Notes under the pieces: generated by a model | Database searches by the model: none | What the model saw: only the letters and a program-made list of their open reading frames with translations | Told to the model about the DNA's origin: nothing | Shown: positions 24,817 to 33,783 of the stretch, one piece after another | Layout: each line of letters begins with the position of its first letter | Numbering within the stretch: position 1 is the stretch's first letter | Position numbers and translations under genes: made by a program | Assembly (NCBI GenBank): GCA_033549345.1 | Contig: JAWSUT010000006.1 | Span: 1-64,000, forward strand | Direction of reading: 5' to 3' | DNA from: JAWSUT01 sp033549345 | GTDB lineage: Bacteria; Bacillota; Dethiobacteria; Dethiobacterales; Dethiobacteraceae | DNA: 64,000 nucleotides

Positions 24817-25266
24817 CTACTCTTCGTCGTCTTCCTCTTCCAGATCTTCAAAGCCCTCATAGTCTTCATCGTCATTGACAAAAACAACGCGCTCGCAGTT
24901 GGGGCAGAGGATTTCCACAATATCGTCATCGTCGAGCATGTCGTCGTCAATGTAGACGATTTCGTGGCAGTCGGGGCATTCTACCGAGAACATATCATCA
25001 TCGTCTTCAAGATCATAGTAGTCCTCATCCAGCTCATCCAGATCTTCGTAGACATCTTCTTCCAGGTCGTTTAAATCCTCATCGATGGCTTCTGTGTAAT
25101 CTGCCAGGTCTTCGTAATCATCCTGCAGTTCTGCGACCGCCTCCGCCAGGGTATCGATTACATCGATAATCTGACTGAACAGTTTGCCTTCACGGCTGTC
25201 GTCATCCACTCCAAGCCCCGCGGCAAGCCCTTTTAAATAAGCCACACGTGATTTCAGATCGTCCAT
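24817..25266 (-). CDS. Acidic zinc-ribbon protein (CD1247 N-terminal domain type)
   Basis: 149 residues. The N-terminal helical part (KSRVAYLKGLAAGLG...EGKLFSQIIDVIDTLAEAV) matches the CD1247-type family of Clostridia. A very acidic middle rich in Asp and Glu is followed by a zinc ribbon of two Cys pairs (CPDCHE and CPNCE). Its position next to efp is common in Clostridia. The function is unknown to me; the zinc ribbon suggests contact with nucleic acid or transcription machinery. Confidence 0.85.
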   Translation of the reverse strand: MDDLKSRVAYLKGLAAGLGVDDDSREGKLFSQIIDVIDTLAEAVAELQDDYEDLADYTEAIDEDLNDLEEDVYEDLDELDEDYYDLEDDDDMFSVECPDCHEIVYIDDDMLDDDDIVEILCPNCERVVFVNDDEDYEGFEDLEEEDDEE

Positions 25267-25295
25267 GTTAATCCTCCTTTTTTATTACTTGCAGG

Positions 25296-25853
25296 CTACG
25301 CCCTCTCAATATACTCTCCGGAGCGTGTATCTATACGCAACACATCGCCAATATTGATAAAGAACGGAACCTGAACCACCAATCCTGTCTCCACAGTGGC
25401 AGCTTTTGTACCACCTGAAGCCGTGTCCCCTTTGACACCGGGTTCTGTTTCAGTTACCTCCAGTTCCACAAAGTAGGGCAGTTCAATGCCGAAAATCTGC
25501 TCCTGGTAAAACAGGACATTAATATTCATGTTCTCTTTTAAATATTTTATGTCATTTCCCAGTTGCTCTTTGCTGATGGCCATCTGCTCGTATGTTTCCG
25601 TATCCATAAAGTTATAGTCGTCGCCGTCGCTGTAGAGATACTGCATCTCCCGCTTGTCCATCATGGCCCGGTCCACTTTTTCACCGGCCCTAAACGTCCG
25701 TTCAGTCACCGACCCGGTTTTCACATTTTTCAGTTTGGTGCGGACAAACGCTGCACCCTTGCCCGGCTTCACATGCTGGAAGTCCACAATCACACAGACC
25801 TCGTTGTCTACTACAATTGTCATGCCGGTCTTAAAATCACTCGTTGAGATCAT
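25296..25853 (-). CDS. efp: Translation elongation factor P
   Basis: Relieves ribosome stalling at polyproline. The 185-residue protein has the three-domain EF-P layout: the KOW-like N-terminus with the tip loop KPGKGAAFVRTKLKN that carries Lys at the site of modification, an OB domain, and the closing GDVLRIDTRSGEYIERA. The pepP-type peptidase upstream is the classic neighbour. Confidence 0.98.
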   Translation of the reverse strand: MISTSDFKTGMTIVVDNEVCVIVDFQHVKPGKGAAFVRTKLKNVKTGSVTERTFRAGEKVDRAMMDKREMQYLYSDGDDYNFMDTETYEQMAISKEQLGNDIKYLKENMNINVLFYQEQIFGIELPYFVELEVTETEPGVKGDTASGGTKAATVETGLVVQVPFFINIGDVLRIDTRSGEYIERA

Positions 25854-25868
25854 CCTAGTCCCTCCATC

Positions 25869-26936
25869 TTATCTGCAAAATAATTCTTTTGAACTGCCGG
25901 TCAGATTGCGCACACCCTTTTCTTCGATAACAACCACATCCTCGATGCGCACACCAAACTCGCCGCCAAGATAAACACCGGGCTCCACCGTAACCACCAT
26001 GCCCGGCTCCAGTACATCAACCGCTGCCGGTGAGAGCCTGGGGACCTCGTGCACTTCCCGGCCCAAACCGTGACCGAGTCCGTGGCCAAAATGCCCGGAC
26101 AGCCCAAACCCAGCCAGCACATCCCGGGCCAGAGCATCCGCTTCCTTTCCCGTCAAGCCGGCCCGCAGTGACGCCAGTGCCGCCTTTTGTGATGCCAGCA
26201 CAGCATCATATACTTCCCTTTGTCTGGCAGATACATCGCCCACAAAGACAGTCCGGGTCATATCGGAGCAATAACCGTTTAAGACACAGCCAAAATCCAT
26301 CACAACAGCATCGCCGTGTTCCAGCGTTTTTTCACCGGCCACACCATGCGGCAGCGCGGAGCGCTCTCCTGAAGCAACAATCATGTCAAAAGACGGCCCG
26401 CTCGCTCCGTTTTTCCGCATAAAATACTCCAGCTCCAGAGCAATGTCGCGTTCCGGCACGCCGGGTTGAATAAATGTCAGAATATGATCAAACGCCTGAT
26501 CCGTTAAACGGACGGCAGCTTCTATCAAACTAATTTCCTGTTCACTTTTAATTTTTCGCAACATACCAACAGGTGACGGGGCCACCTGCAGGGTAACGCC
26601 TTCCAGTGCAGCCTGCACCTTCTCAAATACATCAACCGTCAGATGGTCGCCCTCGGCCAACAGCCCGCGTATGCCTTCCTCGTCCAGCAGGGCGGCAACC
26701 TGCTTCCAGGCTGAACCGCATACATCAACAATGTCCCAGCCCGCAGCCTGTGCCCGGGCCTGTTCAAGATAGCGGAAATCCGTAAGCAGCCAGGCAGCCT
26801 TCTCTGTAACGAGCAGATAGCCCAGCGTACCGGTGAATCCGCTCAGGTAAGCGACGTTAACAGGATTTGTGATCAGGATGGCAGCCGCATTTTCCTGCTG
26901 CAAGTGGGCCCGCAGCGCCTCAGTTCGTTTCTCCAT
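25869..26936 (-). CDS. pepP: Xaa-Pro peptidase (M24 family)
   Basis: 355 residues with a creatinase-like N-terminal domain (1-125) and a pita-bread metallopeptidase domain. Metal ligands are visible as Asp in VVMDFGCVLNGYCSD and in SDMTRTV, His in HFGHGLGHGLG, and Glu in VTVEPGVYL and VRIEDVV. It should cleave N-terminal residues before proline or dipeptides. It adjoins efp, as in many Firmicutes; the symbol pepQ would be equally acceptable. Confidence 0.93.
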   Translation of the reverse strand: MEKRTEALRAHLQQENAAAILITNPVNVAYLSGFTGTLGYLLVTEKAAWLLTDFRYLEQARAQAAGWDIVDVCGSAWKQVAALLDEEGIRGLLAEGDHLTVDVFEKVQAALEGVTLQVAPSPVGMLRKIKSEQEISLIEAAVRLTDQAFDHILTFIQPGVPERDIALELEYFMRKNGASGPSFDMIVASGERSALPHGVAGEKTLEHGDAVVMDFGCVLNGYCSDMTRTVFVGDVSARQREVYDAVLASQKAALASLRAGLTGKEADALARDVLAGFGLSGHFGHGLGHGLGREVHEVPRLSPAAVDVLEPGMVVTVEPGVYLGGEFGVRIEDVVVIEEKGVRNLTGSSKELFCR

Positions 26937-26938
26937 TT

Positions 26939-27376
26939 TTAGCTGTCCTGCGCCAGCAGGCCGGCTACAGCCCGCAGCCCCAAAAGATAGCTTGTAAAAC
27001 CTAATCCGCTAATCTGCCCTTTGGCCGCTCCGGCCGTCACCGATTGCTGCCTAAACGCTTCCCTGGCGTGAATATTGCTCAGATGCACTTCCACAACCGG
27101 ACCGTCAAAGTCGGCAATAGCGTCCCGCAGCGCGTAGCTGTAATGGGTCAGTGCCCCGGGATTAATCACAATGCCGCCGGCACCGGTAGTCTGAATCACA
27201 TCAATCAGTTTTCCCTCGTGGTTGGACTGGAATGTCTCCAGGCTCACGCCAAGTTCGGCAGCCAGTTCGATCAACTGCCCGTCCAACTGCTGCAGCGTTC
27301 CCGTCCCGTAAAGAACAGGATCGCGCTGGCCCAGCTTGTTGAGGTTTGGCCCGTGAATAACAAGAATTTTGCTCAT
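26939..27376 (-). CDS. aroQ: 3-dehydroquinate dehydratase, type II
   Basis: Third step of the shikimate pathway. About 145 residues with LVIHGPNLNKLGQRDP at the start (catalytic Tyr follows in VLYG), SNHEGKLID and INPGALTHYSYALRDAI in the middle, and VEVHLSNIHAREAFR with the catalytic His. The ATG at 27376 puts the family motif at the usual distance; the ATG at 27385 is an alternative. Confidence 0.96.
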   Translation of the reverse strand: MSKILVIHGPNLNKLGQRDPVLYGTGTLQQLDGQLIELAAELGVSLETFQSNHEGKLIDVIQTTGAGGIVINPGALTHYSYALRDAIADFDGPVVEVHLSNIHAREAFRQQSVTAGAAKGQISGLGFTSYLLGLRAVAGLLAQDS

Positions 27377-27450
27377 GTTAACCATCCATTCTTCCTGTCT
27401 CTTAGTATTTCGCTTATGCGGTAAAAAAATCCTTCTCTGTTTGGGAACTT

Positions 27451-27969
27451 CTATGTACCGCCGCGGATTCGCTCAATAATTTCTGCCGCCACGGCCAGCG
27501 GCGGTTTGCCCGTGGTGTCCACACGCACATGGGCCGCGTTCCGGTAAAACGGCCTCCGCTCGCCGTAGAGCTTTGCCAGGTCAGTGTTCCCGGCCAGAAG
27601 CGGCCTGGTGGTATCACCGGCCAGGCGGGCTTCCAGGTCTGTTATCGCCGCATCAAGCCAGACCACATACCCGCTCTCCCGCAGCCGCGCTACATTGTCC
27701 GCATCCAGCACCACGCCACCGCCGCTGGAAACGACCAACCCGCTCTGCCCGGAGAGCTCCCCGATGATTTTTTTCTCCACCTGCCTGAAATAAGCTTCGC
27801 CTCTGTCCTGAAAAATCTCCCTGACCGGTTTTCCTTCCCGTTCCACAATCAGGCGGTCGGTATCCACCAGTCTGCGGCCAAGGGATTCAGCCAACAGGCG
27901 GCCCACTTCCGTTTTTCCCGTCCCCATAAACCCAATCAGGATCAGGTTTTTACCGGAAATCCGCTTCAA
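27451..27969 (-). CDS. aroK: Shikimate kinase
   Basis: 172 residues with Walker A GFMGTGKTEVGRLLA, substrate-binding DTDRLIVEREG, and the GGGVVLD and Arg-rich lid (TRPLL) segments. It phosphorylates shikimate. It overlaps the CBS-PAS-HD gene by 4 bases and is followed by aroQ; aroE lies apart at 50.4 kb. Confidence 0.96.
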   Translation of the reverse strand: MKRISGKNLILIGFMGTGKTEVGRLLAESLGRRLVDTDRLIVEREGKPVREIFQDRGEAYFRQVEKKIIGELSGQSGLVVSSGGGVVLDADNVARLRESGYVVWLDAAITDLEARLAGDTTRPLLAGNTDLAKLYGERRPFYRNAAHVRVDTTGKPPLAVAAEIIERIRGGT

Positions 27970-29399
27970 TTTTTTAAAGCCTCCCGCTTTGCGGCATTGA
28001 TCTTTTTCTCAGTATATACAAACTCCTGTCCGGTATACAAATCCACTTCCATTGTCCGGTTAAAGTTGGGATGGCCGTTGTGTTCCAGCACCGTAAGGCG
28101 GGAACTACTTACACGAAAACCGATTCGCGCATTACGACGGGTCAGCCCCGCTGAGAGGCCGTCAATAATGCGAATCAGACGAAACATCGGCAGCAGGTGG
28201 CTTGGGAAATCATCAGGCAGTTCGTCCTCCTGGTGATGGTGGTAGCGAATCAGTGTGACAACATCCACCGGTTTATTGTAGTAATTCATGACAATATCGG
28301 CACTGCGCATGGCATGCATCGTACTGGGTTCAAATACCTTTTTCGGATCGACCAGCTGTCCGACATTTAAAACCGGCTGGGACTTGCCTACATCGTGGAA
28401 AATAAGCGCCTGCACCAAAATATCCTTATCCACACCCAACAGCCCCATCAGGCCTTTTTCATTTAAATCGGCCGCCACTTTCAGCGCATTGACAACATGG
28501 TGGTAACCGCCGTCTTCAATCACTTCCGTTACCTCAATCTGACCGGTTACCGGATTAAAGATATCCCGGTATTCCGGTGTGTGTTTGAGCTTCTGCTCCA
28601 CCCGGGAATTGGGAAGTGTCAGGGCAAACGCCTTGTCCAGTTCGTCTTTTGTCTTCAGCAGCTGGTGATGCATCTGCTTCATTTCCGTAATCTCGGCAAA
28701 CGTCTGCATCACACCGGCAATATCCCCGTCCATCATAATGGGGACATTGTTTGTCATAAAGACCTGGCCTTTATTATTTTGTACCTCAAAGTTAAGCAGC
28801 GGCTGGCCGGACTCCATCACCTGGCGCACCGGCGACTGGTATTCCATGTAGATCCGCGACTGCTTTCCGAGAATTTGCTCAGCTTTAATGCCGCTGGACT
28901 CCTGTGCGGTACGGTTGAATTCACGGATACAATAATCCCGGTCTACCACCACCAGGCCTTCCTGCATGGCTTCAATCAGCAAAGCGGCCTGCCGGAACTG
29001 GTCCAGTTGGTTAGCCGTTTCTTTTGCCTTTTCCGATGTATACTGCAGTACTTCACTTAAATTCAGGTAGCCCACCGGAATATCATGTTCAACCACCGGA
29101 AGCTGGGTCACCCTTCTGTCGGTAAGAATGTCCGCCACCTCCTCCACCGGTGTGTCAGGGTAGGCCACAAACAACTTGTCTCTGGGGACCATAATCCTGG
29201 CGGCCGTGCAATCGGGGTCTCCCTCGGCCACAGCCAGCCGCAGGTTGGTTCCGGCCACCAGACCCATAATTTTTCCCATATCGTCAGTGACAATCACATG
29301 CGACGTATCTTTTTCTAACATGGTTTGTGCAACCTGTTTCATCGATGCATCCTTATGGACAAGCGACAGGTTTGTGATCATGATTTCTTTTGCCTGCAA
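27966..29399 (-). CDS. CBS-PAS-HD domain signalling protein
   Basis: About 477 residues: two CBS domains (about 1-120; AKEIMITNLSLVHKDASMKQVAQ and LPVVEHDIPVGYLNLSEVL), a PAS domain (about 140-265; MQEGLVVVDRDYCIREFNRTA) and an HD-type domain (about 310-420) with HDVGK and HHHQED. It probably senses nucleotides and redox or a ligand and hydrolyses a phosphate or nucleotide second messenger, but the substrate cannot be read from the sequence. The TTG at 29399 has GGGGGTG 7 bases upstream; an upstream TTG at 29471 has no ribosome site. It follows the pilus genes and overlaps aroK. Confidence 0.85.
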   Translation of the reverse strand: MQAKEIMITNLSLVHKDASMKQVAQTMLEKDTSHVIVTDDMGKIMGLVAGTNLRLAVAEGDPDCTAARIMVPRDKLFVAYPDTPVEEVADILTDRRVTQLPVVEHDIPVGYLNLSEVLQYTSEKAKETANQLDQFRQAALLIEAMQEGLVVVDRDYCIREFNRTAQESSGIKAEQILGKQSRIYMEYQSPVRQVMESGQPLLNFEVQNNKGQVFMTNNVPIMMDGDIAGVMQTFAEITEMKQMHHQLLKTKDELDKAFALTLPNSRVEQKLKHTPEYRDIFNPVTGQIEVTEVIEDGGYHHVVNALKVAADLNEKGLMGLLGVDKDILVQALIFHDVGKSQPVLNVGQLVDPKKVFEPSTMHAMRSADIVMNYYNKPVDVVTLIRYHHHQEDELPDDFPSHLLPMFRLIRIIDGLSAGLTRRNARIGFRVSSSRLTVLEHNGHPNFNRTMEVDLYTGQEFVYTEKKINAAKREALKN

Positions 29400-29523
29400 T
29401 GTGCGACACCCCCAAAACTGGTAAGCTGTTACCAATAAAACGGCAAGTTTTTCCTTAGCCACCTGATGCAATTCGACGTCTTAAGACAATAAACCTGCCT
29501 TTTATATTTTTTCCGCCTTTTTT

Positions 29524-29973
29524 TTACGGCGGCGAGGTGTCTATGCGCACCCGTCCGGTTACGGGCGTAACAATCACATACAGCTTCCTGCCCTGTGTGT
29601 CCCCAAGCCCCACATGGCCTCCACGGTTGGGCGCCCCGGTATAGCGAAAAGACAGCGTCGGCCTGCCGTTGTCTTCCGGAAAATTATTTGCCACATAAGA
29701 AATCCCCTCCGGCATATAGATATATTCCGATCCATCGGGCAGCACCACCCGGTACATCCCACTCAATTCATAAAACACCACCCGGCAGCTCAGCCCGCAG
29801 GCAATGGCCGTCTGCCTGGTCTCCCGTATTCTATGGGCCAACTCGTGTGTCGCCGTGCGCAGCTGCCAGGAACCAAGCCCCCGGAAAGCCGGCACAGTCA
29901 CCGCCGTTAATATCCCCACAATCACCAGCACAACCAGCAGTTCCAACAGCATCAGCCCTGCACTACGCCTCAT
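29524..29973 (-). CDS. GspH/FimT-type minor pseudopilin
   Basis: 149 residues with a type III prepilin start (MRRSAGLMLLELLVVLVIVGILTAVTVPAF): short basic leader, Gly, then the hydrophobic helix with Glu at about +5. The region after the helix (RIRETRQTAIACGLSCRVVFY) matches GspH/FimT proteins. It is the first of four overlapping minor-pilin genes (29524-31880) and overlaps its upstream neighbour by 4 bases. Confidence 0.88.
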   Translation of the reverse strand: MRRSAGLMLLELLVVLVIVGILTAVTVPAFRGLGSWQLRTATHELAHRIRETRQTAIACGLSCRVVFYELSGMYRVVLPDGSEYIYMPEGISYVANNFPEDNGRPTLSFRYTGAPNRGGHVGLGDTQGRKLYVIVTPVTGRVRIDTSPP

Positions 29974-31031
29974 CGCCTCGGCACCGCTTCAATCCATTCC
30001 ACCGCAAAAGACGCACAGTAAACCGGAATCTCCTCGGGCAGTTCGGCCAGCACATCAAGCACAGGGTCATCACAGTAGTCAATCTCCAAGCCGGCAAGCT
30101 CCAGTTCTTTGGCAAATAAAACACCGCGCAGCAGCCCTCCTGCGGGAGCAACCACCCGCCCGGCACTGACAACCGCAAGAACCGTCTCTTCATCACAGAG
30201 CACCTCCCCGGCAAGTGAAACATCGCCTCCGGCTAAAAGGACAATCTTCCCCGTGGGAACTCCCTGCACATCTACGGTGCCGCCGGCCAGAATAAGTCCG
30301 TCAAACAGAAAGCCACCGTCAAGAATCAAATCTCCCGGCACATATATCGGCCCCGCCGCAAGACCTGCTGCCGCATCCAGCCGGTACAGCCCGTCTTCTG
30401 CCGCAACATCATACCAGCCCTCAGCTAAAGCCTGCTCCTCCAGCAGTGTAAAATCTATAACCGGAAACACAGGTCCGTCCCACAAACGCTGCTGCCCGTA
30501 GCAAACATACGTGCCGCCGTCAGAAGAAAGAGTACCGTAGCAAAGACTTCCGGAAATAATCGTCTCCCCCGGCCCGAACACCACAGTATCCGCCAGCATA
30601 CCGCCCTGGACCGTAACATCATCCAGACGGGCGTCCCGGGCAACCAGCGCCCTGCCGCCAAAAGGACGCAGCCGCGCCACCGCCTCCGCCTTTTGCACCT
30701 TCTCCCCCGCACTCCCCGAGGAGAGGATTCTTTTACTGTAAGGCCCCTCATCGCCGCCGGCAGCCTCCACGGTTACCGTAAAAACCGGTTCCACATCATG
30801 ACTGAAATCCGCCGTATACACTTCCAGCTCCGCATACTGTGCCGGCAGCATAGCCAGAGCCCACTCAACACCCGCCTCCGCCGCATACCATGCTCTGTCC
30901 GCCTCCGCCATATGGCGGCTGATCCGATCATTGACCTGGGCAATGGTCAGAAGGGACGTTCCCAAAAGCGTAAAGAGCAGGATGACCATCAGCAGCATCA
31001 CCAGCACATACCCATTTTTCTCGTCCTTCAT
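29970..31031 (-). CDS. PilX-like pilus assembly protein
   Basis: 353 residues with an N-terminal membrane helix (GYVLVMLLMVILLFTLLGTSLLTIA) followed by RAWYAAEAGVEWAL, the hallmark of PilX N-terminal proteins. The C-terminal part (about 110-340) is rich in Gly and beta-strand repeats (GGFLFDGLILAGGTVDVQG), suggesting a beta-helix-like fold. It overlaps the neighbouring minor-pilin genes by 4 bases on each side. Confidence 0.82.
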   Translation of the reverse strand: MKDEKNGYVLVMLLMVILLFTLLGTSLLTIAQVNDRISRHMAEADRAWYAAEAGVEWALAMLPAQYAELEVYTADFSHDVEPVFTVTVEAAGGDEGPYSKRILSSGSAGEKVQKAEAVARLRPFGGRALVARDARLDDVTVQGGMLADTVVFGPGETIISGSLCYGTLSSDGGTYVCYGQQRLWDGPVFPVIDFTLLEEQALAEGWYDVAAEDGLYRLDAAAGLAAGPIYVPGDLILDGGFLFDGLILAGGTVDVQGVPTGKIVLLAGGDVSLAGEVLCDEETVLAVVSAGRVVAPAGGLLRGVLFAKELELAGLEIDYCDDPVLDVLAELPEEIPVYCASFAVEWIEAVPRR

Positions 31032-31506
31032 CGGAGCCCCTCCCCGTTGTTTTTGGGCAGGACACCCGACGACAACGCTACGTTATGCTCCTGGCTGGAG
31101 GCATATACCGTGATGGTTACCGTCTCGCCCCCTCTGAGTACTCCTCCCGGGTCCATGTGCAGGGCGTCAATACAGGAGGCCAGGGGCACTGCCGTCCCCT
31201 CAGGCAAATTCAGCAGCAGCTGCCTGCCTGACAGATACACCTGGTACGTTTTAAACTCCCCGTCAATTTTCTTTCGGTATGTAATTACCTGCCTGGCCTG
31301 GTCTGCTTCCACGTAATAAGCATTTTTGAGCTCAAAGGCCAGCTCTTCCAGAGCAATACGCGCATGCTGCTGTGCTTCGGCCAAACCCGCATTCCTTTCC
31401 CAACTGCGGCTCCCCAGCGGTGAAAACGCCGCCACCACCGCCAGCACCGGACTCAGCAGCGCAATAGCCACCAGCAGTTCAACAAGCGTTAATCCTCTCT
31501 TCCCAT
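31028..31506 (-). CDS. PilW-like minor pilin with an apparent frameshift at the start
   Basis: The reading frame contains a full prepilin motif (GLTLVELLVAIALLSPVLAVVAAF) from about 31495 downwards, but no start codon precedes it in frame. The natural start (ATG at 31506 after GGGAGGTA) is out of frame and meets TAA after four further codons. One base seems missing between the ATG and the motif. Starting at the internal GTG at 31471 would delete the processing site. The rest is an intact pilin-like domain of about 140 residues. It could be a sequencing error, a phase-variable site or a young pseudogene. Confidence 0.7.
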
Positions 31507-31511
31507 CAACA

Positions 31512-31880
31512 TTACCTCCCGGACAGAAATGTGGTCAGAACCACACTCTGTTCTCTGCCGCCCTCAACCCAGTATACTGTCACACTCACCTGTTTCAGGC
31601 GGACGTCATCCTCTGTGCACCCAGGCTGCACCACCGCCACCTCCCGGACATAGCCCTGCAATCCGTCTTCCGTTTCAGCAACAACCGCAAAATAACCGTA
31701 TCCTTTCACCTCCTCCATCTTATCCCGTGCCAGATACGCCGCCGCCGTATGCCGGCCCGCTCCGGCCAGTGTGTCCGTGCCCAGAATCAACAGCGAGAGC
31801 AGCGGAGTCGCCACAATCGCCAGCACCACCAGCGCCACCAACAGCTCAATCAGTAAAAAACCGTCCTGGCTGTTTTTCAC
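31512..31880 (-). CDS. PilV-like minor pilin
   Basis: About 122 residues. A 7-residue leader (VKNSQDG) precedes FLLIELLVALVVLAIVATPLLSLLIL, a typical prepilin helix with Glu at +5. The body has RDKMEEVKGYGYF and VSVTVYWVEGG, as in PilV/GspI proteins. The GTG at 31880 follows GGGGTGG and is preferred because longer versions would run into the terminator at 31921. Confidence 0.82.
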   Translation of the reverse strand: MKNSQDGFLLIELLVALVVLAIVATPLLSLLILGTDTLAGAGRHTAAAYLARDKMEEVKGYGYFAVVAETEDGLQGYVREVAVVQPGCTEDDVRLKQVSVTVYWVEGGREQSVVLTTFLSGR

Positions 31881-31920
31881 ACCCGACCACCCCAAATTCC
31901 CCATTTTTCGACACTGTAAA

Positions 31921-31956
31921 CACAAAAGAAGCACCAGGTTTCTGGTGCTTCTTTTC
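31921..31956 (-). terminator. Terminator between pilD and the minor-pilin genes
   Basis: AAGAAGCACCAG and CTGGTGCTTCTT pair around a short loop, followed by TTTTG on the minus strand. The hairpin is symmetric, so it could act in either direction. Confidence 0.75.
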
Positions 31957-31975
31957 TCTGTTCCGGATACAGATG

Positions 31976-32722
31976 TTAAAAACCGCTAAGCCTTAAATAC
32001 CAATCCAGGAGCTGCTCCCCCCACATGCTGACCACAAAGGCCGCCAGCACCAGAAACGGACCAAAGGCAATTCCGTCTTTACGTTTCTTCCTACCCAGCA
32101 CAAGCAGTACGCCGCCAATGACGCCGCCGCCCAAAAAGGCCAGAAACATCAAAAGTAACAGCTGTGCCCAGCCAAACCAGAGCCCGAGCACCGCCACCAG
32201 CTTAATATCGCCGCCGCCCATACCGCCGCCGCTGACAACCGCCAGAAAGAAGAACAGGCCGCCGCCCAGTAAAAACCCTAAAAGCGCATCACGCCAGGGT
32301 GTTACAGGGCTGACAAGCTGGACAAGTACCGTGTAAACCAAAAGGAGCAGCACAAGCTTGTTGGGAATAATCTGCATTTCCAGGTCAATAAAAAAGATAA
32401 CAAGTAAAACACCGTAAAAGAATGCCTGCAGCAAAAATGCCGGCCAGCCAAACCGCAAAAAAAGCAGCGTAGAAACCACAGCCGTAGCCAGTTCAGCCGC
32501 CGGATAGCGCCAGGAAATCACACCGCCGCAGCCCCGGCACCTGCCCCGCTGGAAAAGAAAACTAATCACAGGCAGCAACTCAAGCGCCCCAAGCCGCCGG
32601 CCGCAGCCGGGACAATGAGACGGCGGAAAGACAACCGACTCACCCCGGGGTATCCGGCAGATGCAGACATTTAAAAAAGAACCGATAAAAAGCCCAATCA
32701 CAAAGACCAATACAGCAAACAT
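31976..32722 (-). CDS. pilD: Prepilin peptidase / N-methyltransferase
   Basis: About 248-residue polytopic membrane aspartic peptidase that cleaves prepilin leaders and methylates the new N-terminus. The start MFAVLVFVIGLFIGSFLNV and the two zinc-type Cys pairs (CPGCGRR, CRGCGG) are present, and the catalytic Asp are in FFIDLEMQIIP and GGGMGGGDIK. The ATG at 32722 overlaps the pilT stop. Confidence 0.95.
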   Translation of the reverse strand: MFAVLVFVIGLFIGSFLNVCICRIPRGESVVFPPSHCPGCGRRLGALELLPVISFLFQRGRCRGCGGVISWRYPAAELATAVVSTLLFLRFGWPAFLLQAFFYGVLLVIFFIDLEMQIIPNKLVLLLLVYTVLVQLVSPVTPWRDALLGFLLGGGLFFFLAVVSGGGMGGGDIKLVAVLGLWFGWAQLLLLMFLAFLGGGVIGGVLLVLGRKKRKDGIAFGPFLVLAAFVVSMWGEQLLDWYLRLSGF

Positions 32723-33783
32723 TACCGTAGTGCCCTCTCCAGCTCGACACGGTTCACACTGCGGGACAATGCTTCTTCCCGACTCACCGTTCCACGGATG
32801 CACAACTCGGCCAGCGCACTGTCCATGGTCTGCATACCAAAGCTCCGCCCGGTCTGCATCGCTGTATAGAGCTGGTGTTCATTCCCTTCGCGAATCATGT
32901 TGGCCACAGCCGGCGTGTTCACCAGGACTTCAATAGCGGCCACACGCCCTTTGCCGTCAGCCCGGGGCAGCAGCTGCTGTGCAAGCACCCCTTTAAGAGA
33001 ATCCGCCAGCTGCAAACGCACGTAATTGCGAATCGATTCAGGGAAAACGTCCACAATCCGGTGAATGGCCAGCGGCGCCGTCTGGGTGTGCAGCGTGGAA
33101 AAGACAAGGTGGCCCGTCTCCGCTGCCGTCAGTGCAATGGCAATACTCTCCATATCCCGCATCTCACCGATTAGAATCACATCCGGGTCATGACGCAGCA
33201 TATGCCGCAGCGCCTCGGAGAACGAATGGGTATCGTTGCCCACTTCCCGCTGCCGGATTATTGACTTATTGTGCGTATGCAAAAACTCAATGGGGTTCTC
33301 CACTGTCACCACGTTCAAAGACCGCTCTTCATTAATCATCCCGATCATTGATGCCAGTGTGGTACTCTTCCCGCTGCCCGTAGACCCGGTGACAAGCACA
33401 AGCCCCCTTGGCAGCCGGGAGAAATCCTTACTGATTTCCGGCAGCCCCAACTCTTCCACTCTGGGAATCTCCCAGGGCAAAACCCGCAGTACCGCATCCA
33501 GCGAACCCCGCTGAACCATGGCGCTGCCCCGGAATCGACTCACGCCCGATATCGCATAAGAAAAGTCCAGTTCCCACTCTTTGTGCAGCGTTTCCATCTG
33601 CTTGTCATCGAGAATAGCTTGCAGTATCTCCCTGATATCTTCAGGCTTCAACACCGGCAGGTCAAGCGGTGTCAAATCGCCAAACACCCGGACCATTGGT
33701 GGTTTGCCCACCACCAGGTGAATATCAGACGCCTTCATTTCCACCGTCTTTGTCAGCATCTCTTTAATATCAAAGATACTCAT
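32722..33783 (-). CDS. pilT: PilT twitching-motility retraction ATPase
   Basis: 353-residue secretion ATPase that depolymerises pili. Walker A is GSTGSGKSTTLASMIG, the Asp box lies in VENPIEFLH, Walker B contains DPDVILIGEMRD and the His box is GHLVFSTLHTQTA. The N-terminus (SDIHLVVGKPPMVRVFGDL) is typical of PilT rather than PilB. It implies retractable pili. Confidence 0.96.
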   Translation of the reverse strand: MSIFDIKEMLTKTVEMKASDIHLVVGKPPMVRVFGDLTPLDLPVLKPEDIREILQAILDDKQMETLHKEWELDFSYAISGVSRFRGSAMVQRGSLDAVLRVLPWEIPRVEELGLPEISKDFSRLPRGLVLVTGSTGSGKSTTLASMIGMINEERSLNVVTVENPIEFLHTHNKSIIRQREVGNDTHSFSEALRHMLRHDPDVILIGEMRDMESIAIALTAAETGHLVFSTLHTQTAPLAIHRIVDVFPESIRNYVRLQLADSLKGVLAQQLLPRADGKGRVAAIEVLVNTPAVANMIREGNEHQLYTAMQTGRSFGMQTMDSALAELCIRGTVSREEALSRSVNRVELERALR

